A stretch of 64,000 nucleotides of DNA. Origin: Spisula solida (taxonomy: Eukaryota; Mollusca; Bivalvia; Venerida; Mactridae). Under the pieces are notes generated by a model. The model did not search any database, was not told where the DNA came from, and saw only the letters and a list, made by a program, of their open reading frames with translations. The stretch lies in contig OX365946.1 in assembly GCA_947247005.1 (NCBI GenBank), positions 53,656,734 to 53,720,733 on the forward strand, written 5' to 3'. A program made the position numbers and the translations under genes. Every line of letters starts with the position of its first letter. The first letter of the stretch is position 1. Of this stretch, positions 59,519 through 64,000 are shown one piece after another.

Positions 59519-59699
59519 ATGTGGATCAGTGGAGATCATTCTGGTTCCACTCCTGTCTCACAGTATGATAAACACAGACTGGGAACCAGAGCAGCTCACA
59601 TCATGATCACTTATGTAACAATGATTCTGATTCGTTTATTGCTGGAGGAAGTTCTGGTGGGAAGTGCAGTTGCTGTAGCAACCGGAACCTGCTTTGGGT
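59519..59699 (+). CDS. Possible internal exon, unrecognised
   Basis: ACACATTTATTGCTTAG precedes and a GTAAGC donor (59700) follows a frame open for 60 codons, starting MWISGDHSGSTPVSQYDKHR and ending VGSAVAVATGTCFG. The hydrophobic second half (MITYVTMILIRLLLEEVLVG) could be a membrane segment. Base composition is richer in GC than the flanks. No partner exon or family was found, so this may be chance. Confidence 0.3.
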
Positions 59700-60010
59700 A
59701 AGCAAATGATTTTTGTCCGACATCGTTGATAAGTACAATATAACCTGTAGGGCTACGTGTTGGTTAAAATTATCAATATGATATTTGTATCGATACAAAA
59801 TGATCGGTAGATCTACTCGATAATATCATATGATATTTTCTTTTGACAAAACTTCTAAAAAGACACAATGCAGACTTACAATATGTACGTTACAAAAGTC
59901 ATGCAGAACTTTATATAGTTAAGCCACACAGGTCCGAGATGTGGTTTACAATTTGTTTACACGTTTTATGTAGCTAAACCACGACTTTTGTGCAAAAACG
60001 GATTTGCGTT
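59700..60010. other. Non-coding spacer
   Basis: Nothing recognised. Confidence 0.4.
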
Positions 60011-61135
60011 TTTAGCTCACCTGTCACAAAGTGACAGAGTGAGCTTTTGTGATCACTCTTCGTCTGTAGTCCGTCGTCCGTCCGTCGTCCGTCCACAATT
60101 TACTTGTGTAGACATTAGAGGTCACAGTTTAACCTAATCATTATGATACTTTGTCACAATGATCATGTCAACAAAATCTAGGTCAAATTCGGTATTGGGT
60201 CATCCGGGGTAAAAAAACTAGGTTACAAGGTCAAATCGTAGAAAAACCTTTCGTAGTTACTACAGGTCACAATTTTGAATAATCTTAATGAAACTTTGTC
60301 ACAATAATCATCGCAACAAAATTTAGGTCAAGTTCGATATTGGGTCATATTGGGTCAACAACAAAGTGACAAGGGCAAATCATACAAAAACCTTGTGTTG
60401 TCACTACAGGTAACAATTTTGACCTAATCTTAATGAAACTTGGTCACAATGATCATCTTAACACAATCTAGGTCAAGTTTGATATTAGGTTATATGGGGT
60501 TAAAAACTAGGTCACAAGGTCAAATCATACAAAAACCTTGCATAGTCACTACAGGTCACAATTTTGACCTTATTAGAATGACACTTGGTCACAATGATCA
60601 TGTCATCAAAATCTAGGTCAAGTTTGATATTGGATTATACGGGTTCAAAAACTAGGTCACAAGGTCAACTCATAGAAAACCCTTGCATAGTCACTAGAGG
60701 TCACAATTTTGACCTAATCTTTATGAATCTCATTCACAATGATCATGTCAACAAAATCTAGGTCAAGTTCAATATTGGGTCATCCGGGGTCAAAACTAGG
60801 TCACAAGGTCAAGTCATACACAAACCTTGCGTAGTCACTACAGGTCACAATTTGGACCTTATCTTAATGAAGTTTGGTCTCAATGATTATGTCAACAAAG
60901 TCTAGGTCAAGTTTGATATTGGGGTCATCTGGGTTCAATACTAGGTCACATTTCAAATCTAAGAAAAACCTTGTGCAGTCTCTAGAGGTCTCAATGTTGG
61001 TCTTGTCTTAATGAATATTGGTCACAACGATCATCTCAACGAACTTTAGGTTAGTTTGTTATTTGGTCATCTAGGGTAAAAAACTAGGCCATTAGGTCAA
61101 ATCATAGACAAAACTTGGCTTAGACATTAATATGC
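60011..61135 (+). mobile_element. Interspersed repeat, hairpin-headed, ~120-bp internal units
   Basis: It starts with a strong hairpin (AGCTCACCTGTCACAAAGTG then ACAGAGTGAGCT), then GTCCGTCGTCCGTCC, then about eight ~120-bp units of CTACAGGTCACAATTTTGAC, CACAATGATCATGTCAACAA and AACTAGGTCACAAGGTCAAA. The far end lacks the mirrored hairpin, so it may be truncated. Confidence 0.8.
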
Positions 61136-61161
61136 CATTTGGTCTGTATTGTAAAATACAA

Positions 61162-61240
61162 AAAGAGTATATTAAGTCAGACAGGGAAGGCAGCACTCAA
61201 CTTAACCAGCCGAGCACAGAAAACATTAAAAACACACAAA
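61162..61240 (+). repeat. Dispersed ~60-bp module, copy 3
   Basis: TAAGTCAGACAGGGAAGGCA then GCACTCAACTTAACCAGCCGAG, as at 29188-29260. Confidence 0.7.
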
Positions 61241-61335
61241 GCACAATGCCCAACTAAACAAGCGCAGATCCGCCCAAGTCCAAGCTGTCGAAAAGTATAA
61301 TAAATTATAACTAGCTGAATGACCCAGTAGAAAAG

Positions 61336-61767
61336 ATACAGCAACCAAAAGGCGGAATGCCTACGCTGAATGACCTAGTAACAACAGTAAAACTGCTGAA
61401 CTACATAGTTATAGCAGCCTTTAGTCTCAAAGTTAAATAACAGTATTAAAACGTTGAAAGGCCCGTATAGTGGGATGACCTACTAACAAGCTGAATGACC
61501 CAGTTTCCACAGCAAAAGGACTATATTGCCCCGCTTTAGCTGTAAGAAATCTTAAAACGAAGAAGTGCCCAACACACTACCGACCAAGAAAATTAAACGC
61601 CCCTAGTCTCATTGTTAAAAACTGAATAAAAAAGATTCAGCCAACAAAAGGCAGAAAGCCCACGCTGAATGACCTAGTAACAACAGTAAAACTGCTGAAC
61701 TACATAGTTTTAGCAGCCTACAGTCTAAAAGTTAAGTAACAGTATTAAAACGTTGAAAGGCCCGATT
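61336..61767. repeat. Direct repeats of ~135 bp, ~300 bp apart
   Basis: 61336-61470 and 61636-61767 share CGCTGAATGACCTAGTAACA, ACAGTAAAACTGCTGAACTA and AGTATTAAAACGTTGAAAGG with about 90% identity by eye. Between them lies related CTGAATGACCCAGTTTC sequence. Together with the dispersed module this may be one larger element (61162-61860). Confidence 0.75.
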
Positions 61768-61871
61768 TCAGCAACAAAAAATCTGAAAACCTTAAAACGA
61801 GTGACCCAGTTTCATTAAGTAAAATGACGTAATTGAACAAGGCTGCTTATAAGACAATATGAAAACCTTGT

Positions 61872-62912
61872 ACAGGGTGTTTCAAAATATCTGACCCCAT
61901 TACAACGGAATGGCATGAGAACATGCTTTATCTCATTTGATGTTTTCAAACACCAATGAAAACCTGACATTTGGAACTTTTATTTAATATATAACATGAC
62001 CATGTTACTATCGATGCAAGACAGAAATTTAGATTTTTGAAAAACGTCGTTTTGTTTCGATAAATGTCAAATTGACGTCCAAATTGAATTTGTGCCAGAG
62101 TTCAATTATTTAGCTTGTAAAGTATTGCACAATGTAACCAGTTCAATTGTGTTATTAAACAAAATATTATATCAAATCGAAAGTTTCATATGTATGCAAC
62201 AATCTAAAATATGTTAAATGTTGCAGTTCCTTTGGTTACCAGTTGCTAGGTAACAAAATAACCTAACACAAAAATTACATTCTCGTTTGAACAAGTGAAC
62301 AAGGGAACTGGTTATTGATTATTGATTATTTTTCTTTCGACAATATAAACCACTGTTTTAATTTCACCTTTGTGAAGAATGTATTCAACAATGAACAACT
62401 ATATGCAATAGATTAGTTTAAAACAATTATTTAGAAAGAATAATAATAACCAAAACACAGTCGCATGTTTACTTGGTTAGAAGCAAAATGGTACTGTTGT
62501 GATAGGTTATTTCGTTATCTAGCAACTCGTAACCAAAGCAACTGTAATACTCATAAGTTTCAAGGTTATCACAGATAGATAAATATTTCAAATCAATGTA
62601 TAATTGTGCTTATAAACCCTAAAAAACTACTTATATCATGCCATACTTTACAAGCTATTTAATTTAACTTGGGAAACAAATTCAATGTGGACGTCAATTT
62701 GACATTTATCGAAAAGACGACGTTTTTCAAGAATCTAAATTCTCCGGTTATATCGATAGTAATATGGTCACGTTATATATTATTAGTAGAATAATATATT
62801 GAAAAACTAACTTCCAAAGTTAGCTTTCCCTTGGTAAATGAAAACATCAGATGAGATCACGCATTTTCTCATGACATTCGTTTGTAATGGGGTCAGATAT
62901 TATGAAACACCA
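61872..62912. mobile_element. 1.04-kb foldback element with long terminal inverted repeats
   Basis: Left end ACAGGGTGTTTCAAAATATC then TGACCCCATTACAA; the right end is inverted (reverse complement ATGGTGTTTCATAATATCTG then ACCCCATTACAA). Pairing continues inward through GATAAATGTCAAATTGACGT and TCTAGCAACTCGTAACCAAA (against TTTGGTTACCAGTTGCTAGG), so most of the element is two arms around a short centre. No coding capacity. Probably derived from a DNA transposon. Confidence 0.82.
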
Positions 62913-63231
62913 TGAACATGCAATAGAGGCTACCAGGGGGTCTGCATGAACTACTAGGACAGGTGAGCGACCTATGGTTCCTCTTGTTGATAGACGCCTC
63001 ATAAATTGAACTGAAATTTTGAGACAAAACAAATGTACGACAAAAATACTTGACTGAAAGGGGGTTTTATTGGTTCACATGAGTATTTTTTGTTGATCGA
63101 TTCTTCGTCTGATACGGACACATTTGATACAATGTATCGATCGAAAGCAAAATACCATTATTCAAACCGAGTATGCATACCTAATAACCTGTATGTTTCG
63201 TTTATTGTTTATTTATTTCCGATGAACAGTA

Positions 63232-63470
63232 ATCCCTGCCAGATTAGTCTTTTACCTCCACTTTGATAGAAGAGACATTTCTATAATAAATGGGGTTCAG
63301 TTGCGATACCCTAGCTCCTAGGAATAAACTCTCTGGCTCTTTTACGTGACCAGTGTACAGCACCATTACACTCAAGTACCTGTGAAACAGTTTATTTCTA
63401 GTTGGGTTGGGAACACTGTGTTCTAGAAATGACCAAATGGCTGAGCTGAGAATCAAACCTGTCCAGATGA
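63232..63470 (-). mobile_element. tRNA-derived SINE, type 3 (minus copy, head lost)
   Basis: On the minus strand: GGTTTGATTCTCAGCTCAGC, CCCAACTAGAAATAAACTG, GGTGCTGTACACTGG and GAGCTAGGGTATC, matching 57175-57420. The tRNA-like 5' head is replaced by the adjoining 37-bp array. Confidence 0.6.
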
Positions 63471-64000
63471 TTGGCATCTTCACAGAATAACAATTCAATA
63501 CTAACATGTGGCATCTTCACAAAATAACAATTCAATACTTACATGTGGCATCTTCACAAAATAACAATTCAATACTTACATGTGGCATCTTCACAAAATA
63601 ACAATTCAATACTAACATGTGGCATCTTCACAGAATAACAATTCAATACTAACATGTGGCATCTTCACAAAATAACAATTCAATACTAACATGTGGCATC
63701 TTCACAGAATAACAATTCAATACTAACATGTGGCATCTTTACAGAATAACAATACAATACTAACATGTGGCATCTTCACAAAATAACAATACAATACTAA
63801 CATGTGGCATCTTTACAGAATAACAATACAATACTAACATGTGGCATCTTCACAAAATAACAATTCAATACTTACATGTGGCATCTTCACAAAATAACAA
63901 TTCAATACTTACATGTGGCATCTTCACAGAATAACAATTCATACTTACATGTGGCATCTTCACAGAATAACAATACAATACTTACATGTGGCATTTTCAC
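63466..64000. repeat. 37-bp minisatellite running off the window
   Basis: About 14 copies of TGGCATCTTCACAAAATAAC plus AATTCAATACTTACATG. Variants are CAGAAT or CAAAAT, ATTC or ATAC and CTAAC or CTTAC. The array continues past base 64000. Confidence 0.93.

Overview
This is eukaryotic nuclear DNA: AT-rich, with spliced genes, and dominated by interspersed and tandem repeats. The repeat styles point to a marine mollusc, most likely a bivalve: (GGAC/GTCC)n-bearing elements with a short hairpin at the head, tRNA-derived SINEs, tail fragments of non-LTR retrotransposons, and many minisatellites. The species is not identifiable from the window alone.

Genes are few. The best is a two-exon plus-strand gene (44931-45013 joined to 46789-49549) for a 947-residue RBR-type (RING1-IBR-RING2) E3 ubiquitin ligase. 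All zinc-ligand positions and the RING2 catalytic cysteine are visible, and the splice phase joins exactly. The second is a minus-strand gene of four short exons (30947-30902, 29775-29669, 27733-27600, 23602-23425). These join in phase with consensus splice sites to give a 154-residue protein I do not recognise. Weaker candidates are a minus-strand helix-turn-helix exon with one in-frame stop (33090-32701), a possible terminal exon near 13677-13749 and a possible exon at 59519-59699.

Layout. 1-6 kb: non-coding, two small TIR hairpin elements and a 30-bp minisatellite (4.0-5.6 kb). 6015-13080: a very young, rearranged LTR retrotransposon on the minus strand, with near-identical 944-bp LTRs, a pol RNase H remnant, an inverted copy of its own internal DNA and a 110-bp palindrome of its own LTR end. 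13-23 kb: interspersed repeats and minisatellites of 34, 34, 27 and about 44 bp. 23.4-31 kb: the four-exon gene; its last intron holds a 3.8-kb terminal-inverted-repeat element made mostly of minisatellite around a broken PHD-finger frame, and a 203-bp MITE with related termini lies beside its exon 2. 31.6-34.05 kb: inverted arrays of one repeat flank a LINE tail and the helix-turn-helix exon. 34.95-37.0 kb: a 42-bp minisatellite that is open for 705 codons on the minus strand. 38.9-42.75 kb: a 35-bp satellite with a 1,708-bp higher-order duplication. 43-50 kb: a MITE and the RBR gene. 50-64 kb: SINEs, LINE fragments, hairpin-headed repeats, a 1-kb foldback element and a 37-bp minisatellite running off the right edge.

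The two solid genes show no functional link. The notable theme is the repeat architecture: the window carries at least ten unrelated minisatellites, and in two cases minisatellite arrays form the arms or core of an inverted-repeat unit that also encloses a protein-domain fragment.
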